From JBFIHF01 sp964411125 (GTDB lineage Bacteria > Myxococcota_A > Bradymonadia > Bradymonadales > Bradymonadaceae): a stretch of 9,714 nucleotides of DNA. A program made the translations under genes and the position numbers. The number at the start of each line of letters is the position of its first letter. Position 1 is the stretch's first letter. The notes beneath the pieces were generated by a model. It saw only the letters and a list, made by a program, of their open reading frames with translations. It made no database searches and was not told the origin of the DNA. This document shows positions 1 to 7,460 of this stretch, one piece after another. The DNA lies in contig CAYPJU010000138.1 in the NCBI GenBank assembly GCA_964411125.1, forward strand, positions 1 to 9,714. Reading direction: 5' to 3'.

Positions 1-1422
1 GACCCGTCCCCGGGAATCCGCCAGCTCGTCCGCACGGACCCCGGGCCGGTGCGCTACGTCGCCGTCACCATCGATCTGTCGCGCGACGACCTCTACATCC
101 GTGCCACGCGACCGGAAGAGGCATTTCAGCAGCCCACCGCATGGGCGAACCAGGTGGGCGCCGTCGTCGCGATCAACGGCGACTGGATCGACTTCGACAA
201 CAACCGGCCCGTCGGGCTCGCCGTCGGCGATGGAGTGTACTGGGAGGGGACTGCAGACGTCGGCTGGTCGTTCATCGCCTGCACGTTGGAGCGCGAGTGC
301 GTGTTCGACGACCACACGACCAACACGCCCCGCTATCATCGATGGCGCGACGTCGTCGGGGGCAACGGTTGGCGGCTGCTCATCGACGGGCAGATGCCCG
401 ACTACCCCGCGGAGAACTTCTACCGCAGCGACCGGCATCCCCGCTCCGGGGTCGGCCTCAGCGCCGACGGCAAGAAGATGATCCTTGCCGTCGCGGAGGG
501 ACGGTCGAGCGAATCGATCGGCGTCAGCTTCGTCACCTTCTCGCAGTTCTTCCAGAGCCTCGGGGCCCACAACGCGATGATGCTCGATGGCGGCGGCTCC
601 AGCGCGCTCGTCGTGAATGGCAGCCGGCAGAATCGCCTGCCAAACGGACAATCGTCCGAGCGCTCGCTCGTGAACCACCTCGGGATCCTGCGAGGCGCTC
701 CGAGCCCCGAGTGCGGCACGGTCTCGAACGGCAGGTACTGCGAGGGGAACGTCATCCACACCTGCCGTGGAGGAGGGTACTTCGGGTCGGGGGACTGCGC
801 GGCATTCGGCGCGACGTGCGAAGTGACCGCCGACGGAATCGGGACGTGCGTGCATCCGAGTTGCACCAATGGAGCCAACGGTGCCGTCTGCGAAGACGAG
901 ACGCACATCCGACGCTGCGACTACGGCGCACTGGGCGAGCCGGGAGACTGTTCGTTTTTCGGGGCGACGTGCGAGATGACGGACGACGACGCCTTCTGCG
1001 TCAGCTTCATGTGCAGCGAGGGCGGAAACGCGACGTGGTGTAGCGGCGACGACATCTTGAGCTCGTGCGTCGACGGTCAGCCGCAGGAAGACGTCAACTG
1101 CGCGGCACAGGCGCTCGTCTGTCGCGACGGTGCGTGCCGACCGGCCGAAGAGAACCCGTTGTCCGACGTTGGCATCTCCGACGGTGCAGACATGGGTGGC
1201 ACCCCTTCGGCACCCCGGCCCGACGCCGGTTCGGGCCCCGACGCCGGATCGCCGCCCGACGAGACGCGAGCCGACTCGGGGGGCGAGACGACCGGGGACC
1301 CGGCGGGTCGCGGAGGTTGCTCGGTTCGTGGCACCGACCCCGCCGCCTCTTCATGGCTTCTCCTGCTGTTCGGCGCCGTCTGGCTCCGTCGACGCTCGTT
1401 CGTGCCAACCTCCGACCCCTGA
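1..1422 (+). CDS. Phosphodiester glycosidase-domain surface protein with Cys-rich repeats and MYXO-CTERM tail (5' partial)
   Basis: The frame is open from the first base, so the true start and any signal peptide lie upstream; the GTG at 49 is inside the domain, not a convincing start. The N-terminal part matches the phosphodiester glycosidase family (NAGPA/DUF2233): a V-x-I-D-L strand near 67, an AINGDW motif near 169-186, a GVGLSADG stretch near 448, and the LDGGGSS motif at about 583-603, which is the family's most conserved site. Members remove sugar groups from phosphodiester-linked glycans; the substrate here is unknown. Three six-cysteine repeats follow (712-1137), then a linker rich in Asp, Ala, Gly and Pro, and a C-terminal sorting signal. 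The layout means an exported protein tethered at the cell surface. The next gene starts 38 bases after the stop on the same strand. The domain call is firm; the substrate is not. Confidence 0.85.
   Translation, partial: DPSPGIRQLVRTDPGPVRYVAVTIDLSRDDLYIRATRPEEAFQQPTAWANQVGAVVAINGDWIDFDNNRPVGLAVGDGVYWEGTADVGWSFIACTLERECVFDDHTTNTPRYHRWRDVVGGNGWRLLIDGQMPDYPAENFYRSDRHPRSGVGLSADGKKMILAVAEGRSSESIGVSFVTFSQFFQSLGAHNAMMLDGGGSSALVVNGSRQNRLPNGQSSERSLVNHLGILRGAPSPECGTVSNGRYCEGNVIHTCRGGGYFGSGDCAAFGATCEVTADGIGTCVHPSCTNGANGAVCEDETHIRRCDYGALGEPGDCSFFGATCEMTDDDAFCVSFMCSEGGNATWCSGDDILSSCVDGQPQEDVNCAAQALVCRDGACRPAEENPLSDVGISDGADMGGTPSAPRPDAGSGPDAGSPPDETRADSGGETTGDPAGRGGCSVRGTDPAASSWLLLLFGAVWLRRRSFVPTSDP
712..1137 (+). 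repeat. Three tandem six-cysteine repeats in the surface protein
   Basis: Three consecutive protein repeats of about 42-46 residues lie at 712-849, 862-999 and 1012-1137. Each has six cysteines in the same order: a Cys before a short Asn/Gly-rich turn, a Cys about 8-9 residues on, one after an I-x-x-C type strand, a D/N-C, an A-T/V-C, and a final Cys. The first two share the block DC, two or three residues, then FGATCE; the third is more diverged (NCAAQALVC). Eighteen cysteines in all suggest three small disulphide-bonded modules folded outside the cytoplasm. Similar Cys-rich modules are frequent in myxobacterial surface proteins; a binding or spacer role is an inference. Confidence 0.8.
1312..1398 (+). 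other. MYXO-CTERM-type C-terminal sorting signal
   Basis: The protein ends with Gly-Gly-Cys (Cys codon at 1318-1320), a short polar stretch, the hydrophobic segment SSWLLLLFGAVW, and an Arg cluster (RRR). This three-part order is that of the MYXO-CTERM signal, in which the Cys marks the point of processing and surface anchoring by a myxosortase in Myxococcota. The preceding linker contains repeated Asp-Ala-Gly units, also usual for such proteins. The motif order is seen directly; the processing is inferred from the family. Confidence 0.8.
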
Positions 1423-1460
1423 CCAGTGACAACCCTGCGGTGGAAGGCTACTTTCGGAGA

Positions 1461-2966
1461 ATGCGTCGTCCCATTTTGACCATCGGAACCCTCGCCGCCA
1501 TGTCGGCGGGGCTCGCCATCGCGATCGCCTATTGGTCGGCGAGCGAGGACCGCGACGTGGGAGTGTTCGAGCGCTACGAGCGAGAGCTCGTCAGTGCGGA
1601 GAGCGCGCCGGCCCGGCGCGACGAGCAGTTCGAACGCGACGCGCAGATGCTCGCGAACGTCCTGCACGAAGTAGATGAAATCGAGGAGGAGATGCGGCGG
1701 ATGAACGAGGAGTACCTCGTCTCCGAGAACGCGAACGAGGGGCTCTACACGGTCGAACAGGAGGAGCACATCGCCGACGCGTACGGGCGCTACCTGGTGC
1801 TCCGTCGGGCGCTGTTTCACATCGCGTTTCGCCACAAGGGCTACGCCGAGATCGAAGACCAGCGCCAGCAGGACATCGCCTTCCTGCTCGCCTACGGCGC
1901 CGGAATCTCGCTCTATCGGAACGCCGTGATCTTCGTGCTCCTGTTCAAGGATCAGCCCAACGCCCGCCGAAAGTTGAACGAAGCGAATCCGCTCGTGGGG
2001 ACGCCCGAAGGGATGTTCGAGGAGATGTACAAGAACATCACGGCGCGCGAGAACGTACAGCTCGCGCTCGAAGGGGTCGAGGAGTTCGCGGAGCGAAGAG
2101 CGCGGCTACAGGCTCTTCCGCTGGTGGAAGCCGGGCCACTGGCGGGACTCCTGCGCAGGCTCGAGACGTACGAGGGGCAGCTCGCCGCCGCCTACGAAAG
2201 GTTGTCGGAAGGGCGGGCGGACGTGCTCTGGACGAGCATGAAGGCCGAGGTGGAGCGGCCGGCGTACGAGACGCAGTCGATGCTCTCGATGATGATCAGC
2301 CACATTCGCGTCCCCCTTCACGGCAAGGGGCTGACACCGCAGACGGTGCAGCGCGACATCCGACCGAAGCTGTTGCCGGGCGACATCCTGTTGACCCGAC
2401 GCGACGGCTACCTCTCCAACACGTTTCTCCCCGGGAACTGGGGGCACGCTGCGCTCTATCTCGGTTCCCCCGAGGAGATTCGCGCGCTTGGGGAAGACCC
2501 TCGGATCGAGAAGCTACTGGCGGAATACGAGGCAGGGCGGGACGACGACGGTTTCCCGTTCGCAGCGATCGAGGCGATCGGCGAGGGGGTGCGTTTTTCG
2601 TCGGCGGAGTTCGCGATGAACGCCAACTCGCTGGCGGTCCTGCGTCCGCGCGTCACGGACGAGCAGAAACGGACGGCGATTCTGCGGGCGATGGAGCTTC
2701 GGGGAACGCCGTACGACTTCTCGTTCGACGTCGGAAGCCAGGACAAGATCATCTGCACCGAGCTCGTCTACCGCGCCTATGCTCCGCACCTCGACGTCCC
2801 CTTCGAAGAAGTGATGGGCCGTAAGACGCTCAAGCCCGACGGCATGTTGCGGGAGCTCTCGCCCATGGCCCCCGAGCCGCGCACGGATTTCGTTCTCTGG
2901 GGAAAGGCGGCCGACGGCAGGTTGGAGCCCCGACCCGTCGGTGAGCTCCTCGCCACCGTTCGCTAG
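1461..2966 (+). CDS. Membrane-anchored YiiX/YebB-like permuted papain-fold cysteine hydrolase
   Basis: The product is 501 residues. I chose the ATG at 1461 because it puts a basic N-terminus (MRRP) directly before a hydrophobic segment (about residues 5-24), giving a signal anchor or uncleaved signal; GGAAGG at 1442-1447 could serve as ribosome binding site, and GTG at 1440 is an alternative start. Residues 30 to about 305 are mostly charged and helical with coiled-coil character, apart from a hydrophobic patch around 150-162, and I do not recognise them as a named domain. From about 310 the sequence fits the YiiX/YebB group of NlpC/P60-related proteins: GDILLTRR, then NWGHAALYLG with the likely catalytic His329, and IICTELVYRAY with the likely catalytic Cys432 followed by Glu. 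This order (His before Cys) is that of circularly permuted papain folds. Members are thought to cut amide or ester bonds in cell-wall peptides or lipids; the substrate here is unknown. It probably acts in the periplasm. Confidence 0.82.
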   Translation: MRRPILTIGTLAAMSAGLAIAIAYWSASEDRDVGVFERYERELVSAESAPARRDEQFERDAQMLANVLHEVDEIEEEMRRMNEEYLVSENANEGLYTVEQEEHIADAYGRYLVLRRALFHIAFRHKGYAEIEDQRQQDIAFLLAYGAGISLYRNAVIFVLLFKDQPNARRKLNEANPLVGTPEGMFEEMYKNITARENVQLALEGVEEFAERRARLQALPLVEAGPLAGLLRRLETYEGQLAAAYERLSEGRADVLWTSMKAEVERPAYETQSMLSMMISHIRVPLHGKGLTPQTVQRDIRPKLLPGDILLTRRDGYLSNTFLPGNWGHAALYLGSPEEIRALGEDPRIEKLLAEYEAGRDDDGFPFAAIEAIGEGVRFSSAEFAMNANSLAVLRPRVTDEQKRTAILRAMELRGTPYDFSFDVGSQDKIICTELVYRAYAPHLDVPFEEVMGRKTLKPDGMLRELSPMAPEPRTDFVLWGKAADGRLEPRPVGELLATVR

Positions 2967-2981
2967 AGAGCTGACCAACTC

Positions 2982-3119
2982 CTCGAGGCTGTCGAGAAAC
3001 GGGGCCGTTGGGCTTTGCCCAAACCCACCTCGGGATGCTCCCCTGGACCCCGAGGTTCTCCTCGTGCGGACCCAGGGGGCGACCCGGTCGCCTGCCGCGC
3101 GATCGCATGAATCCGATCG
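2982..3119. other. Dense cluster of inverted repeats upstream of the efflux operon
   Basis: The 194 bases between the hydrolase and adaptor genes hold five perfect inverted repeats: CTCGA/TCGAG (2982-2996), TTGGGC/GCCCAA with a TTT loop (3008-3022), ACCTCGGG/CCCGAGGT (3027-3056), GGCGAC/GTCGCC with a CCG loop (3078-3092) and CGATCG/CGATCG (3100-3119). In addition, CCCCTGG at 3040-3046, inside the loop of the third hairpin, is complementary to CCAGGGG at 3072-3078, which would form a pseudoknot. No T-tract follows any stem, so none is a standard intrinsic terminator. It could be a structured leader RNA of the efflux operon, a dispersed palindromic repeat, or chance in GC-rich DNA. No clear promoter was recognised here. 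Confidence 0.5.
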
Positions 3120-3160
3120 GTGGAACGCGCATCTTTCCTCCAACGCGCAATGGGTCCGAA

Positions 3161-4234
3161 ATGATACGCCGAAGATTGTTGGTCGCTCTGTTCATCTCCG
3201 CGCTTCTCGCTGGTTGCAGCGAGCCCGAGCAGTCAGGGGAGGCGAAGGCAAGCCCGCCTCCGCCTGCGAACGTCGCCGTGGCGAAGATCGATTCGACGTC
3301 GCTCGTGGAGACGCGTCAGTTCCTCGGAGACGTGCGAAACGCCGAATCGGCGGTCCTCGCACCGGGAGGGTCCGGGGCCGTGGTTCGCGTCGACGTGCTC
3401 GAAGGAGACGAGGTGAAGCGAGGGCAGGTCCTCGTTCAGCTCGACGACAGCATCCTGCGGGCACGGCTGCGCGAAGCGCAGGCCGCGATGGGGCAGACGA
3501 CGGTGGAGCTCGGACAGGCCGAGCGGGACGCCGAACGGTTTGGCGACTTGAGCGCAAAAGGATTCCACCCTCAGTTCGACGTCGAGCAGCTCCGCTCGCG
3601 GAAAGACGCGCTGGAGGCAGCGACCGAGGGGCAGGAGGCGTCCGTGCGACGGCTGCGCGAAGAGATCGCCCAGATGCGGGTCGTCGCACCATTCGACGGC
3701 GTCGTCGCGCGCCGCCACGTGTCGCGCGGGCAGTGGGTGCAGACGGGAGAACCGGCGATCGAGTTGACATCGAATGGGACCCTCGAGGTCTTCGTTCGGG
3801 TGCCGGCGGAGGTCCTCGATCTACTCTCGACCGAGAAGCCGGCGCAGATCGTGCGGGGAACGCATCGTGTCGACGCCGAGGTCGCGGGGATCGTCGGTAG
3901 TCTCGACCGCCGGACACGAACTGCACTCCTGCGTGTCGTGCCGACGGAATCGACCAACTGGCTTCGGCAGGGGGATGCGGTCGACGTGGTGCTCAGTTTG
4001 CTCCGCGACGACGTCGGCGTGGTGGTCCCCGCCGACGCCATCGTTCGGGGCGTCAGCGGCGCTCGAGTGTTCCGCGTCGTCGATGGCAAGGCGGAGCCCC
4101 ATGACGTCCGCGTCCTCGTGACCGCCGAAGCCAGCGTCCTCGTGGAGGCGAAGAGCCTCGCGGTCGGCGACATGGTCGTGACGAACGGCAACGAAAGGCT
4201 TCGTCCCGGCCAGCCAGTGGCGGTGCAGCCATGA
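3161..4234 (+). CDS. RND efflux periplasmic adaptor lipoprotein (membrane fusion protein)
   Basis: The 357-residue product is the periplasmic adaptor linking an RND pump to an outer-membrane channel. The ATG at 3161 is chosen because it gives a lipoprotein signal: MIRRR, a hydrophobic core, and the lipobox LAGC with Cys19 as the lipidated residue. The frame extends upstream (for example ATG at 3107), but that would bury the signal. No good Shine-Dalgarno site precedes 3161. Domain order fits the HlyD/AcrA family: first half of the lipoyl (barrel-sandwich) domain near residues 69-95 (VVRVDVLEGDEVKRGQVLVQLD), an alpha-hairpin of about 95-170 rich in Glu/Arg/Gln, the second lipoyl half near 173-202 (APFDGVVARR), a beta-barrel to about 275 and a membrane-proximal domain ending in PGQPVAVQP. 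The short hairpin suggests a compact adaptor. Its stop overlaps the start of the permease gene by four bases (ATGA), so the two are translationally coupled. Confidence 0.93.
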   Translation: MIRRRLLVALFISALLAGCSEPEQSGEAKASPPPPANVAVAKIDSTSLVETRQFLGDVRNAESAVLAPGGSGAVVRVDVLEGDEVKRGQVLVQLDDSILRARLREAQAAMGQTTVELGQAERDAERFGDLSAKGFHPQFDVEQLRSRKDALEAATEGQEASVRRLREEIAQMRVVAPFDGVVARRHVSRGQWVQTGEPAIELTSNGTLEVFVRVPAEVLDLLSTEKPAQIVRGTHRVDAEVAGIVGSLDRRTRTALLRVVPTESTNWLRQGDAVDVVLSLLRDDVGVVVPADAIVRGVSGARVFRVVDGKAEPHDVRVLVTAEASVLVEAKSLAVGDMVVTNGNERLRPGQPVAVQP

Positions 4235-7200
4235 CGCACGACGAGAAGTTCGAAGGCCGGACCGGGCTCCTCGCCGCCGCGATTCGGCGTCCAGTGAGCG
4301 TTGTGTCGGTCGTTCTGCTCGTGCTCTTCTTCGGCATCGTTTCGGTGCTGGAATTGCCCATCCAGCTCACACCAGATATCGCACGCCCCACGATCACGGT
4401 CAGCACCGTGTGGCCGGGGGCGGCGCCGGTGGAGGTCGAGAGTGAGGTCGTGGAACCGCAGGAAGAGGTTCTCAAGCGCGTCGCCGGGCTGACCGACATG
4501 GAGTCGACCTCCCGGCTCGGGCAGGGGGAGATCACGCTCGAGTTTCAGGTCGGCACCGACATGGACCAGGCGCTCGTGCGTGTTTCGAATCAGCTCGGGC
4601 AGGTGCCGAACTACCCCGAGAACGTCGAGGAGCCGACGATCTCCACGTCCAATTCTGCCGGCCCGCCGCTCGCCGTGATCATCATTCGTTCGAACTATCC
4701 CTCCGTTTCACCACAGCCCTACAGGACGTGGGTCGACGATACGATCCTCCCCGAGATCGAACGCATCCCCGGAGTCGCCGGGGTGCGCGTGCGCGGGGGT
4801 GTCCGCAGCGAGGTGCACGTCGACGTCGACGTCGAAGCGCTCGCCGCCCGCGGGATCGCGATGTCGCAGGTCGCTCGCGCGGTCACCGGCGAGCTGCGTG
4901 ACATCTCCGCCGGCGACTTCGACATCGGAAAGCGCCGCATGGTCGTACGCAGCATGCTCAAGCCAGATCGGGCGAAGGACCTCGAGCGGGTGGTGATCGC
5001 GTCGAGCAGCGAGGGCGTGCCCGTCCACCTGGGCGACGTCGCTCGGATCGAGGTCGCCGCGGGCAAGCCGCGCGACTTCGCGATCGCTGACGACGACGAG
5101 GCGATCGCGCTCTTGCCTAGCCGCGAAGCGGGCTACAACGTTCTGGAAGTGACCGAGGAGATTCGTCGCGTCGTCGCGGAGCTCAACGAGACCCGCTTCG
5201 CTCCGGAGGGGCTGAAGATCGAAGTGGTCGACGACCAGGTCGGCTACATCCGCGGAGCGATCGACGTGGTGCGGGGCAACCTCTTGATCGGCGGTGTGCT
5301 GGCGATGCTGGTGCTGCTCCTGTTCCTTCGTCGCCTGGGAGCCGCCTTCATCATCAGCCTCGCGATCCCGATCTGCGTGCTCGGGACCGCCATCGGCATG
5401 GCGATCCTGGGACGTTCGGTCAACGTCGTGAGCCTCGCGGGGATGACCTTCGCCATCGGCATGGTGATCGACAACTCGATCGTGGCGCTGGAGAACATCG
5501 ACACCTGGAGCAAGCGGGTGGACGACGCGCGGCTCGCGGCGTGGCACGGCGTGCGGGAGGTCGCGGGCGCGCTCCTCGCCTCGACCGCGACGACCGCGGC
5601 GGTCTTCATCCCGATCATCGCGTGGCAGGGGGAGGTGGGCGAAATCCTTCGCGACCTCGCCTACGCGATTGCGCTCTCGGTAGGGATCTCGTTCGTGGTC
5701 TCGGTCGCGGTGATCCCGAGCCTCGCCGCGGTGATCTTGCGTTCGGGAACGACCCGGCAGGCGCCGCTCCAGCGCGTGGCGTCGGTCGGCAGCGCGATCC
5801 GTTCGGCGATCGCCAGCGCGAGCAGTTGGCTCGCGAAACGCGCGTGGAGCGCGCTTCTGGTCGTGGTGGTCGCTGTCGTGGCGACGTCCGCTCTCGCCTA
5901 CTTCCTGTTGCCGAAGATGGAGTATCTCCCGACCGGCAACAGGAACCTGGTGTTCGGGATCGTCCTTCCGCCTCCCGGCTACTCGATCGAGGAGTCACGG
6001 CGCAACGGATTCGAGAATCAGGCCGTGATGATGCGCCACACCGGTGAGTCCGTGGACGGCGTGCCGGCAATCCATCGCAGCTTCTTCGTCGGTGATCCGT
6101 CGCTCTTCATCGCCGGCGGGGTCGCCGAGGATCCAGAGCGCCTCACGGAGCTTCGCAACTTCATGCAGGAGCTGCACGGGCGCATCCCGGGGGTCATCAA
6201 CTTCGCTTCGCAGGCGTCGCTCTTCGCGAGCGGCATCGGCGAGGGGAGGGCGGTGGAGATCGAACTGTCGGGGCCGGACCTCAACGCACTCGTCGGGGTT
6301 GGACGGCAGATGATGGGGTCGCTGCGCGAAGCGGTCCCAGGGGCGCGCGTGCGGCCGGTTCCCGTTCTCGACGAAGGGGCGCCGGAGCTGCACGTGATCC
6401 CGCGACGCGAAGAGGTCGCCGAGCTCGGGGTGAGCCCCGCCGAGCTCGCGTTCGTAGCGGACGTCTACATCGACGGGCGCAAGGTGGGGGAGTGGAGCCG
6501 AGAAGGCGAACCGAAGATCGACGTCCTGCTGCGGTCGGACGCCCCCGAGGACGCAGAGGCACGACGGATGCTTCGCGACGCTCCGGTCGCCACGGGCAGC
6601 GGAGACGTCGTCCCGTTCTCGGTCCTCGCCGACGTGGAGACCCGGCTTGGGCCCACGGTGGTTCGCCGTGTGGAGCGTCGGCGTTCCGTGACGCTGCAGG
6701 TCACCCCGCCCGACGACGTGCCGTTCGAGACGGCGATCGAGGCCGTCCAGGAGAAGGTCGTGGGCCCGTTGCTGGCGTCTGGGGAGCTGCCGCCCAACGT
6801 CCGCATCGAGCTCGGGGGTTCGGCCGGAAAGCTGCGCGACGCGCAGCAGCAGTTCGGGTGGGTCCTCCTCGTCGCGCTCCTCATCTCGTTCTTCCTCCTC
6901 GCCGCGCTGTTCGAGGACTTCTTCGCGCCGCTCGTCGTGCTCGTGACGATTCCGCTGGCCGCGGGCGGTGGCGTCCTCGGGCTGACGCTGGTCGACACGT
7001 TCATCGGGGAGCAGCCGCTCGACATCATGAGCGCTGTGGGATTCCTCATCCTGATCGGTGTGGTCGTGAACAACGCGATCCTGATCCTGGACCTCGCGAT
7101 CGGCCGCCTGCGCGAAGGGGCATCGATCGACGACGCCGTATTCGGCGCCGTGCAAGACCGCGTACGTCCGATCTTCATGAGCGCGTTCACTTCGCTTGCG

Positions 7201-7386
7201 GGCCTGCTCCCGATGGCAGTCGCGGTCGGCGCCGGTTCTGAGCTCTACCGCGGTGTCGGCGCGATCCTCCTGGGCGGGCTCTTCCTGTCCACGCTGCTCA
7301 CCCTGTTCGTCGTCCCGTGTCTGTTCGCGCTCCTATGGCGCGTTCGCACGGCCTTCCTCCCGACCGACGTGCAGCCCGCCGAATGA
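4231..7386 (+). CDS. RND efflux permease, HAE1 family (AcrB-like inner-membrane transporter)
   Basis: The 1051-residue product has the length and layout of AcrB-type pumps, which expel hydrophobic or amphiphilic compounds using the proton gradient. There is one membrane helix near residues 21-41, a large periplasmic loop, helices 2-6 at about 345-505, helix 7 at about 540-563, a second large loop, and helices 8-12 at about 869-1037. Hallmarks include TVSTVWPGAAPVEVE in the first porter segment and GMVIDNSIVALEN in helix 4 (Asp414, Asn415, Glu421). Helix 10 carries VVVNNAILILD, with Asn947 where AcrB has its relay lysine. So of the AcrB relay only one Asp is kept, a pattern I associate with some HAE1 subgroups. 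The gene follows the adaptor with ATGA overlap. No outer-membrane TolC-like gene is adjacent, so the pump probably uses a channel encoded elsewhere. The substrate cannot be told from sequence. Confidence 0.95.
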   Translation: MTHDEKFEGRTGLLAAAIRRPVSVVSVVLLVLFFGIVSVLELPIQLTPDIARPTITVSTVWPGAAPVEVESEVVEPQEEVLKRVAGLTDMESTSRLGQGEITLEFQVGTDMDQALVRVSNQLGQVPNYPENVEEPTISTSNSAGPPLAVIIIRSNYPSVSPQPYRTWVDDTILPEIERIPGVAGVRVRGGVRSEVHVDVDVEALAARGIAMSQVARAVTGELRDISAGDFDIGKRRMVVRSMLKPDRAKDLERVVIASSSEGVPVHLGDVARIEVAAGKPRDFAIADDDEAIALLPSREAGYNVLEVTEEIRRVVAELNETRFAPEGLKIEVVDDQVGYIRGAIDVVRGNLLIGGVLAMLVLLLFLRRLGAAFIISLAIPICVLGTAIGMAILGRSVNVVSLAGMTFAIGMVIDNSIVALENIDTWSKRVDDARLAAWHGVREVAGALLASTATTAAVFIPIIAWQGEVGEILRDLAYAIALSVGISFVVSVAVIPSLAAVILRSGTTRQAPLQRVASVGSAIRSAIASASSWLAKRAWSALLVVVVAVVATSALAYFLLPKMEYLPTGNRNLVFGIVLPPPGYSIEESRRNGFENQAVMMRHTGESVDGVPAIHRSFFVGDPSLFIAGGVAEDPERLTELRNFMQELHGRIPGVINFASQASLFASGIGEGRAVEIELSGPDLNALVGVGRQMMGSLREAVPGARVRPVPVLDEGAPELHVIPRREEVAELGVSPAELAFVADVYIDGRKVGEWSREGEPKIDVLLRSDAPEDAEARRMLRDAPVATGSGDVVPFSVLADVETRLGPTVVRRVERRRSVTLQVTPPDDVPFETAIEAVQEKVVGPLLASGELPPNVRIELGGSAGKLRDAQQQFGWVLLVALLISFFLLAALFEDFFAPLVVLVTIPLAAGGGVLGLTLVDTFIGEQPLDIMSAVGFLILIGVVVNNAILILDLAIGRLREGASIDDAVFGAVQDRVRPIFMSAFTSLAGLLPMAVAVGAGSELYRGVGAILLGGLFLSTLLTLFVVPCLFALLWRVRTAFLPTDVQPAE

Positions 7387-7412
7387 CGCGGTGAGTGCCA
7401 CTCAGCCGTCGA

Positions 7413-7428
7413 GCCTTGGGTGCAAGGC
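7413..7428 (+). other. Small hairpin after the efflux operon (weak)
   Basis: GCCTTG at 7413-7418 and CAAGGC at 7423-7428 form a six-pair stem with a GGTG loop, 27 bases after the permease stop. No T-run follows, so it is not a convincing intrinsic terminator; it could slow RNA decay or mean nothing. The rest of the gap to the next gene (7387-7571) is described under the two leader entries. Confidence 0.3.
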
Positions 7429-7460
7429 GCGTAAATCGTCGTAGGTCGTACGGTTTTCGT

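Noticed and set aside
1065..1460. Upstream extension of the YiiX-like gene back to 1065
   Set aside because: This part overlaps the first gene, is Arg-rich and shadow-like, and would bury the hydrophobic anchor that starts at 1461.
1077..1835. Minus-strand open frame of 252 codons spanning the first two genes
   Set aside because: It covers the coding parts of two well-supported plus-strand genes and has no domain.
3008..3160. Upstream extension of the adaptor gene back to 3008
   Set aside because: It would place the lipoprotein signal and lipobox Cys in the middle of the protein, and the stretch is made of inverted repeats.
2941..3900. Plus-strand frame of 319 codons overlapping the adaptor gene
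   Set aside because: The Arg/Ala/Gly-rich sequence is the shifted frame of the adaptor.
4708..5547. Open frame of 279 codons on the minus strand inside the permease gene
   Set aside because: It is an antisense shadow, rich in His, Asp and Arg, with no motif.
5995..7155. Open frame of 386 codons on the minus strand inside the permease gene
   Set aside because: The composition is low-complexity (Arg, Asp, Glu, His), with no domain, and it is fully antisense to the RND permease.
7413..7428. Intrinsic terminator after the efflux operon
   Set aside because: The six-pair stem has no T-run after it, so it is listed only as a weak hairpin.
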